Shown: one piece after another, positions 12,414 to 23,900 of the stretch
Numbering within the stretch: position 1 is the stretch's first letter
Layout of the letters: each line of letters begins with the position of its first letter
Assembly: GCA_023846275.1 (NCBI GenBank)
Contig: CM043872.1
Span: 25,405,670-25,469,669 of the forward strand
Source: Vanilla planifolia
Lineage: Eukaryota > Streptophyta > Magnoliopsida > Asparagales > Orchidaceae
Reading direction: 5' to 3'
Length of the DNA stretch: 64,000 bases
Notes under the pieces: model-generated
What the model saw: the letters and a program-made list of their open reading frames with translations, nothing else
What the model was told of the DNA's origin: nothing
Database searches by the model: none
Position numbers and translations under genes: made by a program

Positions 12414-15400
12414 ATGACAACAAGAGTAGTGATTTGGAACATCAGGGGCGTCCGAGACAGGAAGTCGAGGGGGTATTTGAGAAGAATTGTGCATGACAAC
12501 AACGTTGCGATGGTCGCGCTCATGGAAACTAAGGCGGAGAAGTTTCAGAGGAAGGATGCGGATTGGTTGCTTGGGGGGAAATGGAATTTTGCGGTGCAGC
12601 CCTCGGCAGGGATGTCTGCGGGCTTCATCTTATTGTGGAAGAACTGGCTGAACATAACTATCACGGTGTCTACACTGCATATGGTGGCTTTTCAAATGAA
12701 TTGGGGGGGTAGCAAGGAGATGCATTGCTGTGTGATCTATGGCCCGAAGGATCAATGCAAGAGGCGGGAGGTCTGGGATGAGGTAAGGCGTGTGCATATA
12801 GGGGAGGCTCCGTTCATGGTAGCTTGGGATTTCAACATCATAATGGCCCAAGAGGAGAAGAGAGGCGGGAGGAAATTTAAGCTGGGGAAGGAGCAGCAGG
12901 AACTCGCGGATATAATGCAGGATCTGCAGTTGACGGATGTGGGCTTCGTAGGGAACCCTTTCACTTGGTGCAACGGGAAGACTGGGGGTGCTCGCATTCT
13001 TGAGCGCCTCGACAGGGTTCTACTCAATTCTGTGGGCCTACGGGAATTTCCTGGGTGCGTCGTCACCCACCTCGGAAGGATGGGCTCTGATCATTGCCCC
13101 CTGCTGTTCGATCTGGGATGCTGTCAAGCGAGTAAGCACACTTCTAGAATTCATTTTGAAAATGTATGGCTTGATTTCCCGCAGGCGATTGGTGTTGTTC
13201 ATCATGCATGGGGTAGACGTGCGGAAGGTGATCAGATGGAGGCGCTGTCGGTTAAATTCCACCGCTCGTTGGTTGCGTTGCGCCGGTGGAGCAAAGAAGA
13301 ATTGGGAAACATTGCAAACAACAATAGGGAGTTGGAGAGACGCATTAACGCCCTGCAGACAAAAGAATCATCGATGGGTCTGCTGGAGGAGGAAAGTGCG
13401 CAGCTTGGGCATATGATTACGGCGTTTCATCGCGGGTGTGCCCTGGAGGAGACATGGTGGTGGCAGCGGGCGAAGCTTCATTGGGCACAGCTTGGGGATC
13501 GTAATACCACTTTCTTTCATGATGCTGCATCGGCCCGGGCACGTATCAACCGCATATCAATGCTGAAGGATGAGGATGGGAGGATGAAGGAAGCGTCGGA
13601 GGAGATTGGCGAAGCACTTTTGAAGTTCTTCCGGGAGAAGTGGAGCTGTGAGGAACGTGCGCCCCCGTTGCTGAATTTTGTGCCAAGTGCAACTGTGGAC
13701 GAGGATATGACTTCTCACCTATGTAGCAGAATCACTGAGGCGGAGATTACTGACGCTATCAGGGGAATTAGGAGGAACAAGACGCCTGGAAACGATGGCA
13801 TTACTGCTGAATTCATTCATGGTTATTGGAAGATTACGAGCAGGGATATCACTCGGGCTGTGCTGGCGTTCTTTGATGCAAAGAAGATGCCTGAGAAATG
13901 GAAGGAGACCTTAGTGGTGCTGATACCCAAACGGAGGGGCGCATGTATGCCGACTCAATTTCGTCCTATAAGCTTGTGTAATACAATCTATAAGATTGTG
14001 GCGCGAGTCTTGGTGGAGCGGCTCAAGCCCTTGATGCCTCACCTCATCTCGTGGGAGCAGGGCGCTTTCATTCCCGGTCGCTGCATTTCGGACAACATTT
14101 TTATTGCGCAAGAAATGGCGGCACGTATGCACTCCTGCTCTTCCAGGCATGGCCTCATGGCGGTTAAGATCGATATGATGCAAGCTTATGATAACATCAG
14201 GTGGGATTTCTTGATCGAGATGCTGAAAATTCTAAGGTTCCCTCCGCTCTGGTGCGACTGGATCACTGCCTGCATCCAATCGCCTTCCTTTGGCGTGCTA
14301 GTCAACGGCATCCGCCTGCCTTGGGTACAAGCTCATTGTGGGCTGAGACAGGGATGCCCTCTATCACCGTATTTATACGTAATAGCGTCGAAATTTCTTT
14401 CGGCACTAATGCATGAGTATGAGACCAAACAGCTCCTGGGATTCAGACCAGGGCAGCATGCACCCATGGTCTCCCACTTATTATATGCGGATGACGTCCT
14501 TATTTATGGCCATGCAACGCGCAAAGCTGCGCGTTCAATTCGCAGTGTCACTCAGCGTTTCAGTAAAGCTGCAGGACTGCTGATTAACTTCTCTAAATCT
14601 AGTGTTCACTTCAGCCGGAGGAGCAGCACGATAACGACAAAGAAGGTTGCTAAGAAGCTTCGCATGGTGCGCTGGAGTTCTCTGAATTATCTTGGAGTGC
14701 CAATTGCGGCTAAGAGGCTTAAGCTGGCTGATTTAAACTTCCTAATCCAGAGAATGGAGGCTTGCATTGCTTGTTGGAGGATTCGTCCCCTGTCCCTGGC
14801 TGGCAGAGTCTCTCTGGCCAATTCGGTGCTTAATGCTATCCCCACGTATATTCTTCGACATTGCACCGTGCCGGCGGGTGTCATTGAAGTGATGGAGCGG
14901 CGCGTGAGGAATTTCCTGTGGAATGGTGCAAGCAATACTCACATGATCCATTACGCGCCTTGGAGCTGTGTTACGCTTCCAAGGAATGCGGGCGGCCTGG
15001 GGTTGAGGGACTTTCGTGTTTGGCAACATGTCTTGATGATGAAGCAGTGCAAGAGGGTGCTGTGTCGTGAGGATAGCCCCTGGGTTGACATCTTCAGGAG
15101 GAAGTACGTGGGCAACCTGCTGACCTCAAAGATCCCATGGAATTTATCTCACTCTGGCAAGCTTGTGCTCGAGGCGATGCCGACTGCGGTGGTGGAGTTC
15201 GTGTGGAGAATTGGAGACAGTAAGGAGGCGAGATTTGAGGAAGATAATTGGCTTGGCTTCCTCCCCATTTGCATTTGGCCGACGTTAATTAACATGAAGA
15301 CTGGGTGGCCGATGAGGGTGGCGGACTGTATCAATGAAGAGGGCGAGTGGGATGTCAGCAGCATTCGAATTTGGGCTAGTGATATGCTCATTGACAGAAT

Positions 15401-15608
15401 TCTCCATCTTCCCAGGGCGCGGTCCTCTGCTCGTGATATGCTGGTCCAGGTACACACGGAAACGGAGAAGATTGATAATGGAAAAATTTACTGTGACCTG
15501 AAATGCAGACAGGGCGTCGGCGCTCCCACGGCGAGCTGGTGGAGCTCCAATCAGATGCAGGGGTTGTGGAAGCTTAAAACTCTGCCGCGGGTGCGGCTGT
15601 TTCTCTAG
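12414..15608 (+). pseudogene. LINE ORF2: endonuclease and reverse transcriptase, truncated by TAG
   Basis: This ORF nicks target DNA and reverse-transcribes element RNA. The start ATG gives MTTRVVIWNIRGVRD, the usual opening of a plant L1 endonuclease. Endonuclease landmarks: the N of WNIRG, E of METKA, D139 and N141 in AWDFN, and S225-D226-H227. The usual GDFN is WDFN here (TGG at 12825), a change of a near-invariant Gly that may impair nicking. Reverse transcriptase spans roughly residues 480-745 with IPGRCISDN, KIDMMQAYD, GLRQGCPLSPYL and the catalytic YADD (residues 691-694, 14484-14495). The ORF stops at TAG 15606 right after LKTLPRVRLFL, where the family continues with Trp. The downstream zinc finger and RNase H are cut off. 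Confidence 0.93.
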
Positions 15609-16587
15609 CGGGTGGTGGGAGTCACCTCCCCACGCGACGTGGCTTGCGCGGAGGGGCATGGCTGAGAACCGCCGCTGCGTGTGGGGCTGTGAGGCAGAGG
15701 AGACCGCGCACCATGTCTTCTGGAGCTGCCCGCAAGCCCAGGATCTATGGCGAAACATCATTGTTCGTGACGCTGTCGTTGCTATTAAGATGAATCCCGC
15801 TGACGTGGAGGTGGACAACGCCGGCAGTGATTTCATCCGCCAATTTATGGCCTTCATTGGTTCGCCGGCGGCAAGGAACGGTGGCGGGGCAGTGCATGCC
15901 GCAACTGTGGCTACGTCCTTATACTATCTATAGAGAAGGAGGAATGCGAAGAGACACAGTGTCCCTACTGGCAACCTCGGCACATTACTGCGCAATATTA
16001 AGATCGAGATCGCTGCTGTAGCTGACCAGAGCAACATTCATGCATCCATGTCCCACGGGAACCTGTACAGTTCGCCTGAACTGTCTGTTACCCATTGTTG
16101 GGTTCCCCCTCCCACTGGATGGATTAAGGTGAACTGCGACGCTGCTTGTGGCTTACACTCTGCGGGCATTGGAGTGGTTGTGAGAGACCATATGGGGAAG
16201 CCTCTCCTGGCTATGGGTAGGAGGTTTGTCTCACAGGCAAGCGAGGCCATGGAGGTTCAGGCGATTCTGGAGGCCTTTCACCTACTACGGAGGTCCTTGC
16301 CTCAGTACCGGGCTGTTGAGATGCAAACGGACTGCATGACGGCTATGTTAACAGTCCGGAAGCTTATTACCAGTGCTCCTGAGACTGGACCTCTTGCTGA
16401 GATCATTCGATGTGCTAGAGAACTGGACGCCCTCACTATAACGCATATATACCGGGAAGGAAATGAGCCTGCCGATTGGGTCGCACGGGCTGCTTGTTGT
16501 AATGACTTTGTGTGGGATACGGGGACTTCATACCCCAAGCCGCTTATTAAGTTGATGTTGCTAGATTTCATGTATGATCCTCCGTGA
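15609..16587 (+). pseudogene. LINE ORF2 C-terminus: zinc finger and RNase H, out of frame
   Basis: After the TAG at 15606 and a frameshift before 15658 the coding sense resumes one frame over. A CCHC finger (zf-RVT type) has its first Cys at 15676, in CVWGCEAEETAHHVFWSC. A further TAG at 15931 interrupts it, then the same frame carries an RNase H domain to the stop at 16585. All four acidic positions of the RNase H fold can be placed: Asp 16138 (VNCDAACG), Glu 16252 (EVQA), Asp 16330 (QTDCM) and Asp 16474 (PADWVA). The domain itself is undamaged but cannot be made as part of ORF2 without bypassing two stops and a shift. Confidence 0.88.
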
Positions 16588-16626
16588 GGATCGCATCAAC
16601 ATGTAACTGTAGGGCTTATGCCCCTT
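16576..16626 (+). other. Two small hairpins at the LINE RNA 3' end
   Basis: GATCCTC-CGT-GAGGATC (16576-16592) is a perfect 7-bp inverted repeat overlapping the ORF2 stop. AGGGC-TTAT-GCCCC (16611-16624) is a second, shorter stem 11 bases before the poly-A tract. Plant L1 elements are known to carry a 3' stem-loop recognised by their reverse transcriptase; the second stem is the better candidate by position. Confidence 0.55.
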
Positions 16627-16643
16627 TTGAATATCAAAAAAAA

Positions 16644-16658
16644 AACATAATATTGTTT
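16644..16658 (+). repeat. 3' target-site duplication of the L1 LINE
   Basis: Perfect copy of 9907-9921, starting inside the terminal A-run. Because the target itself begins with AA, the exact tail end is ambiguous by two bases. Confidence 0.93.
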
Positions 16659-16666
16659 TCTCTGAT

Positions 16667-16878
16667 AATATCTTGTATCTCAATCGATTGTAGCATTATA
16701 ATAGTCTATTTTATATAATTATTAGAGAAACATTGAAAATAATTGCATAAAAAATATATATTATATGATATAAATATCTTGTATCTCAATCAATTGTATT
16801 ATTATAGTAATCTATTTTATATAATTATTACAGAACCATTGAAGAATATTACATAAAAAATATGTATTATATGATACA
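16667..16878 (+). repeat. Tandem duplication, about 106-bp unit
   Basis: TCTTGTATCTCAATC starts at 16671 and again at 16777. The AT-rich sequence after it, including TCTATTTTATATAATTATTA, is repeated with scattered substitutions. It lies immediately beyond the LINE insertion site. Confidence 0.8.
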
Positions 16879-17146
16879 ACTATATTGTATCATAATAAAT
16901 CCACCAATGTCATATTATAAGAAATAATCTCAATTGCATCCAACATGCAATATATTATATCAATTATTCTGTATGCATGATGATTTTTGCAACACCTAAA
17001 AATTGCAAGTAGTGAACATGCACAACTAAAAGTGAGACCAAAAATATATCAGCAAAAGTGTGGATCCTATGTTAAGCTTCTAAGCGCACCTGGATAAGCA
17101 AGTAAAGTCATAAATTTTAAAATAGTGTAGCATCTTTTAAGAGAAA

Positions 17147-17354
17147 CATGAACTTTAATCTCATAAAAACTCTATAATTAAGCATGTTGGGTTATAGTAG
17201 TTTTTTTAATAGTGACCAAGCAAGAATGGATCGCCTAGATAATGATAAAAACATAGACTTTAGTCTTATAAAAACTCTATAATTAAGCATGTTGGGTTAG
17301 AGTAGTTTTTTAAATAGTGACCAAGCAAGAATGGATCACCTAGATAACGATAAA
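17147..17354 (+). repeat. Two tandem ~104-bp units derived from 5S rRNA
   Basis: Each unit contains AATTAAGCATGTTGGGT, then TAGAGTAGT or TATAGTAGT, then AGTGACC. These line up in order with the internal-promoter and 3' part of plant 5S rRNA (AGTTAAGCGTGCTTGGGC, GAGAGTAGT, GGGTGACC). Most differences are C-to-T or G-to-A, as expected for methylated, decayed DNA. It is not a functional 5S gene. A 5S-bearing terminal-repeat element of the Cassandra type is the likely source, but its termini were not found. Confidence 0.55.
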
Positions 17355-17908
17355 ACTCGATTGAATCGTGATTGTACCCTACCATAAATGTGAAAATATT
17401 ATAATATGGTATCATAGTGATACCTTTTTTAGTTTAATGTGATTCACAAATGAACCAAATAAAAATTTGTGAGTTTGCAACACTTGACAAGAATGGAAAC
17501 CAAACATGCATAATATGCATTAGTGAAAGTGAACCTCTTGTGTAAGACATTTGGAGAACAAAAGAAAAAGATAACTTGAGTAGAACAAGAAGTTCTTACA
17601 AAAACCTTGGCATGATTTACTATTATAACAAAGAGAATGGATCTTGATTCATGAAAAAGATTTGAGGAAGGTGTACTTTTATCTAATCATTTCGTTCATT
17701 GGGTTGCTATCATTATGTTATTTTAGTTGCTTGAGTTTGTTTTGGTTTAGCTAAGGATTTGGTCAAATTTGGTTGTATTATTATAGAAGTTCATGTGTTG
17801 CATAATGTACGATACCCCTAAATGTATTATACATATCGTACGATGAGTGCGTTTAGATGTACATTAAGTAAAGGTTATGGACCGACCTTCGTTGAAGAAA
17901 ATTGGATG
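17355..17908. other. AT-rich spacer
   Basis: Lies between the 5S-like units and the solo LTR. No feature recognised. Confidence 0.5.
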
Positions 17909-17913
17909 TATAA
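17909..17913 (+). repeat. 5' TSD (TATAA) of solo LTR 1
   Basis: TATAA directly precedes TGTTATACCC and is repeated after the terminal CA at 20919-20923. Confidence 0.8.
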
Positions 17914-20900
17914 TGTTATACCCGGTAAAATATTATATGTTTAATCTTCAATAATTCAATTGTGGCTTGGATGATTTCAGATCGACAGTAGGATGAGCCA
18001 GGAGCTCAATTGGAGGCTGTTGGAATTTCTGAAATTTTTTGGGGATTTTTCGGAGCAACGAGGAAATTTTTAAGTAATTTTCCCTGTTTAATTGGATTTA
18101 TTGGATTTTTGGAAATTCGAAAATCTAGTTAAATCGGTCTATTGGATTTTTAAACCGGAATTTGGTTTTTTACCACGCGTGAACCGGACCGGAGTGGTTC
18201 AGTGAAGGCGGGGGCGGTTCGCCGAGGTGCGTTTGCGCGTGCGTATGGATAAGCCGCGGATAAGCGGATCAGACGGACGAGATCAGCGGTGGAGATTAAC
18301 CGGCTGATCGGGTTTAAGCGGCGTTATTAGAAGGTCAACCGGCGCTTAGTGGGTTCTTAACGGGTTATTACCGGTTTAAGCTGGGTATTTAACCTGATTT
18401 GTTCGGCCGTTAGGGTTTCGAGCGGTGGCCGGAGACGAAGTGTTCGCGGCGAACGACGATACTTTCCGGCAGCCTTTCAAGGGGCTTTTTGTACCTGGAG
18501 GTTCGCGGGACCGAGGAGAATCGATTGGTACCGGTTTCGTTCGGTGAGGAGCAGCGGTTGGTCGCGTGCGAGCTTCACCGTCGCCGGAGAAGAAAGGTAG
18601 GAAATTCAGATTTTAAATTAGTTATTTAGCAAATTAAAATATGGATTATTTTGCAAATAGCTACCGGAGCATGCGAATTGTGGTTTTTTGGAATTGATTA
18701 ATGCAAATTATTGATTTTAGCATTTTAGGGTTTTTCTTCAGAAAATTATAATCACCGAATTTGGAAATTTTACCAAGCATGTGTTGATTCGATTATGTGC
18801 TTTAGTCATGTTAAGATAGTATCAAATGCTGAAATTTGTTTAATTTCATAGATTGTTAAAATTGGGGATCGGATGAAACTGTGGCGAAAATTTTGATTGA
18901 ACCTTAGAAATTAGTGGAAATTATTGAAACATTAGGATAGTATGAACATCGAATTTTGTTTCTCTTTGATCTCGGTCGCCGAAAATCGACGGGGGAAACG
19001 GAATTTTCCCGGAGGAATCGTCGGCTAGGGTTTCGCGGGCGCCGGGCGGAGGAAGGAGATGGATTAGATTAATTTCGGTTTAGTTAATTAAGTAATTGTA
19101 ATTATTCAATATTTATTAATAATTTAAATGTTAAACGTCGGCTGGAAATTGGATTAATTATTCGGCCGGTGGGTTCTCGGTTCAGCGCGAAGGCCGAACC
19201 GGCAGCGAAAAACCGGTTCAGCGGGATTCGGCGCGGACGAACGGCGCGGAGGAAATTTAATTCGGAAATTAATCCGAATTTTTGGAAAAAGGATATATGT
19301 GAATTTAAATTTTAATTCAGAAATTTATTCCGAATTTCGGAAAATTGAGAAAGGGCAGAATTTGATTTTTTTGGAATTTGAAAAAAATGCAGTAATTAGA
19401 ATTTCGGGATTTTAAATTCTGAAAAAAATTCAGAAAAAGAGAAATTGGGATTTGAGCGATCTCGAAAATTTTGAAGATCCGTATGTAGAGAAAAATTTCC
19501 TGAAGTAGGGAAAAATGTTATCAGTGATGACAGTATAGTTGAAACAGTCATACAGAGGTATGGTACATGGATGCTACCAAAACAGTTAGTAACTGGTACA
19601 GTTGTGTTGCTTGGATGGCAATGGCATGGTTTGAGTCAGTTTACTCAGTGTTGGCATATTTCACGGATTGGAATATTGGACCGGACTACTATAGACCCTA
19701 TATGATGTTTTAGGGTAGTTGTGGTAGGTAACTGTACGGTTCAGACTTAGCTTCCACAGTATACATGTGACTGGTAGGCGCCATGCGTGTTTCAAGTGGG
19801 CGTATCCCACTGGCATGCTACCTGGAAACCCAGGCTAGGTTGTGATGCGTGTTTCGAGATGGGCAATCCCACTGGCATGCTTTGCCTAGGCGTCATGCGT
19901 GTTTCGAGATGGGCAATCCCACTGGCATGCTACATAGACGCTGCGGTGTCGGGTGCTAGGCGTTATGATGCGTGTTTCGAGATGGGCGTATCCCACTGGC
20001 ATGCTTTGCCTAAGCGCCATGCATGTTTCGAGATGGGCGATCCCACTGGCATGCTACCTGGAAGCCCAGAGGAGAGCTACTCTGGTGTGACTGGGGTGAC
20101 TGTGGTTGGTCGGAGTCTGGAACTAAGAGTGCCTTTCCACCATACATTGTTATGCTGTATTCCTATACTCTTGCTATTATCCTTCTCTTACATGTGAGTT
20201 TTACTAGCTGTCTTTCCTACTGGGCGTAGCTCATTCCTTTATTATCTATATTTTTCCAGCGGCTTGGCAGACTTGACGCCACCCAGATTAGGTGGGATCG
20301 TGGTCAGCAGGCTAGTGGAGGATATCTGATCTGTGATTTCTGAGACATTTTGGTTAGTGTGATTGATGCTATTGGATGTATTCAGTGAGACTATTATTCT
20401 TATGTCAGGTATTGTGTGAGGATGAATCTGACTTATGTATCTGGTTGGATGATGTTGCACTTGTTGGACTTGGATCTTATTCTTGTGATGTCGTTTCCAT
20501 TCACTGTCTTACTTATTGTTTTGGTGCTATGGTGTGTGGAGTACCATATTTATATATTTATTCTGTGGATGTTATATATCTTTTTTTGATGGTGAGGTCA
20601 TTACATGACTATGGAACTTACCATGGGGGTTCAGACTTCTATTAGATCGGTTCTCCTATCGGTATGGGATAGGAGTATTGGGTCTAGTAGGAGTAACATT
20701 GCGCGAGTCCATCTGTTAATTCAGGAGTCATGAATCCTGAGTTGACGGTGTACCCGGGAGATGGGATCCACATTGTTAAGGAAAGTAGGTGTGTAATGAT
20801 GTGTTATATCCTATGTTTTTCGTAGGCTACTCAGGTTGGTATGGGACGATCTGAGCTGTCTATATGTAAAAAAAAAAATGTATGCCAAAAATCAGCCTAG

Positions 20901-20918
20901 GAAAAATGGGGTGTAACA
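17914..20918 (+). mobile_element. Solo LTR 1, about 3.0 kb (Gypsy-like)
   Basis: It starts TGTTATACCCGG and ends GGGGTGTAACA, which are near-perfect inverted ends (TGTTACACCCC read from the right). It is flanked by a 5-bp TSD (TATAA). No gag, protease, RT or integrase coding lies inside, and no second LTR copy flanks it, so it is the product of LTR-LTR recombination. The first half is relatively GC-rich; the second half carries a five-copy direct repeat. Length and termini suit a Ty3/Gypsy chromovirus LTR, but the lineage is inferred. The LTR sense strand was not determined independently. Confidence 0.85.
19780..20062 (+). repeat. Five-copy direct repeat inside solo LTR 1
   Basis: CCCACTGGCATGCT recurs at 19806, 19868, 19918, 19992 and 20042 (spacings 62, 50, 74, 50). 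Each copy is preceded by CATGCGTGTTTCGAGATGGGC or close variants. A 136-codon open frame across it is just a read-through of the repeat. It is a typical internally duplicated LTR region. Confidence 0.85.
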
Positions 20919-20923
20919 TATAA
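20919..20923 (+). repeat. 3' TSD (TATAA) of solo LTR 1
   Basis: Matches 17909-17913 and follows the terminal CA of the LTR. Confidence 0.8.
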
Positions 20924-23900
20924 TAATTTCCAATTGTGCCATATGATCATATTTTGGTTTTTTGAGCTATAATGCACCCTACTTTTCTAAGAAAAATTGT
21001 ATGATACAATTAATAATTATCTTATCTTATGATTAGCTACATATGGAGACCAACGAATTATTTAATTGAACCATCGTGCAATACTTTTGAAATGCATAAC
21101 ACACAATAAGTCAATCATGTTGTATAATTAACACCAAGAATAAGAAATAATAAGAGATTGGTCCATTTGTTTTTGTAGTCATTCAACAAAATTATGCATT
21201 TCGTATTATATAATATGACAGATCTAGAATTAAGAAATTAATGAATTTAATCATACCTAAAAATTTGTGCCATGTTCGTGTTATGTTGTTGTTGTGTTTT
21301 ATGAGTCAAGCCTTAAATATTTAGCATATTATTTTAATAGGCTTGTTTAATATGAATTAGATATAATTTCTAATGAATAAGTTGTTCACCTTAAAAGATT
21401 GTGAATTAGTGATCTTCAAAGCACCTTCAAATCTTCAGCAAGTTCTAATAATCGAAGACATGTGCAATAAGTATTGATAAGTCTTTTTAGAATGTTAACT
21501 TGTTGATTTTAAATACACTCTCATTAATCTAAAATCATATTCAATTATCTTCTTGATTTAACACAAATAAGATTTTTATTTTTGAATCCATAATCTTTTT
21601 CTTGGTTAAATTTCATCTCAGTTAAAATTTTATGTTAGTTGATTTGAAAAATCTTGATTAAATTAAAAAAAAATTAATTATGTTAAATATTTAATAATTA
21701 AAATAAAAAAAATTATGGCCACATCCTAACTTGCAAAGCTCTCGGGCCTGGCAAGCCTGATCGGGCAAGCACTTGCAAGCCTCGGGTTAGGAAAATGGGA
21801 TCAATCCCATTTGGGCTGACAGCAAATTCAGAATTGGATAAAGGTAAGGCAATGGATCGAGCCAAGAAACACTCAAAATTATATGTATGGGTTGAATCGT
21901 ACAAGATGCATGTTACGAGTATACCCATGGGATGAATTCCAGAGCATACAAGGGAGGAGCCAGCCCCATTTTTGCTTTGCATGTCACATTTATGTGAATG
22001 CATATAAACTCCAAATACTCTTTTTTATATTATGGGACTAAAGCCATGTCCTTGTTTAAATCCAAAACCAAAAATGCTCAGCATCGTCTGATTGCACATT
22101 TTATCGATCGCACAGTGGATATCGCCTTCCCCTTTAAACTATGATCATAATAGATCCAACTGTTCATTTAATTAGTCGATCAGACGGTTACTACTTCATC
22201 AGCTATAATCGATTGATCTATTCGACAATCTTGATCTCGTCTGGCTTCATCATATGACTATCTTTATTTTCACCTTTTGACATAATCTATTTTTAATCTG
22301 ATGGCTCAAATCTCTCTTGTTTGTATCATACAGTCCAAATCTAATCATAGTTTTACCATTTTTAAATCATACGATCCAAATCTTATTTAACATGATCGAA
22401 CGACCATGATCAAATCTATCTTAATCATGTCGTCCATAACTCATCCGCTCATTCAGCATTAGCTCTGACGGTTAGTATTGCCTCTGATCGGATCCAATGC
22501 CTCTGGTTCATTTTGCATAATGGCTAATTACTTAGCTATAGCATTAGTATTTTAAAAAAATTATCTTTACATACTTTTTAAGCTGTTTAGTTGTAGTTTT
22601 TTAAATAGTTTTCTATACTTTCTGATGATTATGATTGAATTTTTTTCTATAAATATCTAACCATCATAAATGGAAAATTTATTGAACTTGAATCAATTTT
22701 TGAGATCTCAAAAAAGCATTGTTTCATATTCTACTGGTAGCAACTACGACTTCTTTTTCTCACATCATCAAAGTTTTTCAACTAAGTTTTGCATGTTTAA
22801 TCTTTCAAATTCTCATTTATCTTGTTGAATTTAAGCTCACTGTGCCTTGTTACACTAATCAACAAGTGTAGAAAATTGTACAACTTTATCAAAATTTCTC
22901 CATCTCTATTTTTTTTCTCTTGTGCTGGGTAGCCCAACATTTGCAAAAACCTGAGTTTAATTTGATCTCATAAAAAATCGAGTTAGGGTTGGGCTCGCAA
23001 AAATTTGGGTTTTAGTTGAACCCTCACGAGCTAGTAGGTTAGAGATGAATCATAAGAAAAAAAACCTCAAGTTGTAATCTTTTGTTAGTGGTGTTTTTTT
23101 CGACCTCAGTTGGAGGTGGACGTGGTTTTAATTTGAACCGAACTATTTAAAAATTATAGTTTCTCATTTCAATTTTTATCTTTATTTTTCTTTGTTATAT
23201 TAAATATAACGTATACATATAATCAAGATTTTTTATTAACATAAATTTATTTTTAAAAACCAAAAATAAAAAAAATACTTTTAAAATCCACAATTCATCC
23301 ATCTCTTGCGAGTTTAGCACATTATATTTCACCTCACTTTGTAACCAAAATTGGGCATATCATTGAAAAATTTTTATTGGTGTATTGTTTGTAAATTTTA
23401 CAATTCATTTGAATTTTTAATAGATTTTAAAGTAAAAAATAAAAATATAACTAATATTTGTTTAATCATTTATTTAATATAAAAGGATAATCTTATTTTT
23501 TTTCTCTTTAAGGATTGGTTTAATTATGTTTTGTGTGCGGGAAACTTGATCATTTTTTATTAGAAAGGAAGAGGAGCTTAAGGAGAGCTAGAGAAGAAAA
23601 TTTTAAAAAAACTTTGGCTCAAATCCTTGTTCTACCAAAAAGAACTTGGGCTGTGGAAAATGAAGAGTTTAGGAAGTGCTCGGATCTTATTTTTTTTCAA
23701 AATAATTGATTAATATATGCTTTTATTTCATACTTTTCTTCCTTATAGCTATTATGTCGTACTTTGAGCTTCTTATGGTTTTGTTTTCTTTTAGATGAGA
23801 TTTTAGTTGAGATTTGTAAGTTAAAGTTTTTCGATAATGTCTCGTGTGTTACATGATTAGGTTAAATGTACCATATTATCAACTTGAGATGGATTGTAGG

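Larger units (their letters stand above)
9922..16643 (+). mobile_element. Near full-length L1-clade LINE with RNase H domain
   Basis: A 6.7-kb non-LTR retrotransposon flanked by a perfect 15-bp TSD and ending in an A-run (16636-16645). The order is 5' UTR, ORF1 (DUF4283-like domain plus CCHC zinc knuckle), spacer 12144-12413, then ORF2 with AP-type endonuclease, reverse transcriptase, a CCHC zinc finger and a C-terminal RNase H. It is much more GC-rich than its AT-rich surroundings, consistent with a fairly recent arrival. It is disabled by three in-frame TAG codons (11436, 15606, 15931) and one frameshift (about 15609-15657), so it looks recently dead rather than ancient. ORF2 could still yield an EN-RT protein lacking the zinc finger and RNase H. 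Confidence 0.95.

Noticed and set aside
15285..15857. 190-codon minus-strand frame
   Set aside because: Antisense shadow of LINE ORF2 with no family resemblance.
17147..17354. Functional 5S rRNA gene
   Set aside because: Many substitutions within the internal promoter, no complete 5' half and no T-run terminator in place.
19787..20197. 136-codon open frame with repeated FEMG...HWHA units
   Set aside because: It is only a translation of the nucleotide repeat in solo LTR 1. The units vary in spacing (50, 62, 74) and are not protein-like.
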